Shown here: positions 54,387-54,644 of the stretch, one piece after another
Position numbering within the stretch: the first letter of the stretch is position 1
Layout of the letters: each line of letters begins with the position of its first letter
Origin: Paenibacillus albiflavus
GTDB lineage: Bacteria > Bacillota > Bacilli > Paenibacillales > NBRC-103111
DNA length: 54,644 nucleotides
Direction: 5' to 3'
Assembly (NCBI RefSeq): GCF_004344915.1
Contig: NZ_SKFG01000025.1
Coordinates: 1 to 54,644 of the forward strand
Notes under the pieces: model-generated
Told to the model about the DNA's origin: nothing
The model's database searches: none
The model's input: the letters and a program-made list of their open reading frames with translations, nothing else
Translations under genes and position numbers: made by a program

Positions 54387-54644
54387 ATGGGCTTCCTGTC
54401 AGTACTCAGCATGGCGCAATCGCTCGTGAAAGAGCGCGTCCAGGTGGGAGAGACAGTCATCGATGCGACTGTCGGCAATGGGGTTGACACGCAGTTTCTA
54501 CTGCGTGTCGTCGGCGTCAAAGGCCGCGTGTATGGCTTTGACGTGCAAGCGGCGGCGCTGGAAAGCGCAGCCCAGCGCCTATCCACCGAGCCCGCGGCGG
54601 GCTCGGTCACACTCACGCTCCGCAGTCACGATGCAATGGAAGCG
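54387..54644 (+). CDS. ytqB: YtqB (MnmM) methyltransferase, cut by the window edge
   Basis: The first 86 codons are visible. SAM-binding motif I VIDATVGNGVDTQFLL (about 24-39) and acidic VYGFDVQ (about 48-54) match the YtqB family, which methylates nm5s2U to mnm5s2U in tRNA. GGAGG at 54371-54375 overlaps the end of ytqA and lies 11 bases before ATG. G+C is far higher than in ytqA (about 60-75% in three 60-base lines counted by hand). The 3' part is outside the window. Confidence 0.85.
   Translation, partial: MGFLSVLSMAQSLVKERVQVGETVIDATVGNGVDTQFLLRVVGVKGRVYGFDVQAAALESAAQRLSTEPAAGSVTLTLRSHDAMEA

Overview
The window looks like a chromosomal segment of a low-to-moderate GC, endospore-forming member of the Bacillales, most likely Paenibacillus or a close relative. 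Pointers are the pheS-pheT-zapA order, T-box leaders, the infC-rpmI-rplT operon with an AUU start, sigI-rsgI, the spore genes gerQ and a YjcZ-type peptide, YesM/YesN-type two-component genes and a WGxxGxxG tail protein. I see no prophage, insertion sequence, CRISPR array or rRNA. The assignment to genus is inference.

Layout. 1-6550 (minus): T-box controlled pheS-pheT, then a ZapA-domain gene that continues off the left edge as a very long coiled coil built from 297-bp tandem repeats. 6728-8221 (plus): a GAF/LuxR regulator and a lipoprotein. 8328-18216 (mostly minus): a solute-uptake operon (lipoprotein binding protein, ATPase, double permease, membrane-anchored second binding protein, PP2C-like phosphatase) with a CcpA-type cre site on its promoter, followed by a YesN/YesM two-component pair and a NUDIX hydrolase. 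18442-21151: small genes, a methyltransferase, a lipoprotein and two tRNAs. 21260-27216: signal peptidase, aldo/keto reductase, Amj lipid II flippase, a TVP38/DedA-type membrane protein, CopD, and a NarL-type two-component pair. 27292-30041: folA and thyA behind a frameshifted MFS transporter. 30183-34043: membrane protein, sigI-rsgI and an RsgA-like GTPase.

34114-44175: a zinc-ribbon-like protein, a peroxiredoxin with an exact PerR box, and branched-chain amino-acid genes (ilvB-ilvN-ilvC-leuA behind a Leu T-box; leuB separated from leuA by an aminotransferase gene and gerQ). 44220-48832: small membrane protein, Dps with a palindrome upstream, the translation operon infC-rpmI-rplT, and hflK-hflC. 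49121-54644: two glycosyltransferases, trmB, a WGxxGxxG-tail secreted protein, and the tRNA-modification pair ytqA (mnmL)-ytqB (mnmM), the last cut by the right edge.

Most of the window is ordinary core genome. The best candidates for something undescribed are the ZapA domain fused to a tandem-repeat coiled coil with four base-identical repeats (1-2553), the five-gene uptake operon that ends with a second binding protein and a phosphatase (8328-14403), and a roughly 107-bp nested palindrome near 48866-48972. All positions, motifs and promoters were found by reading; no database search or folding program was used.
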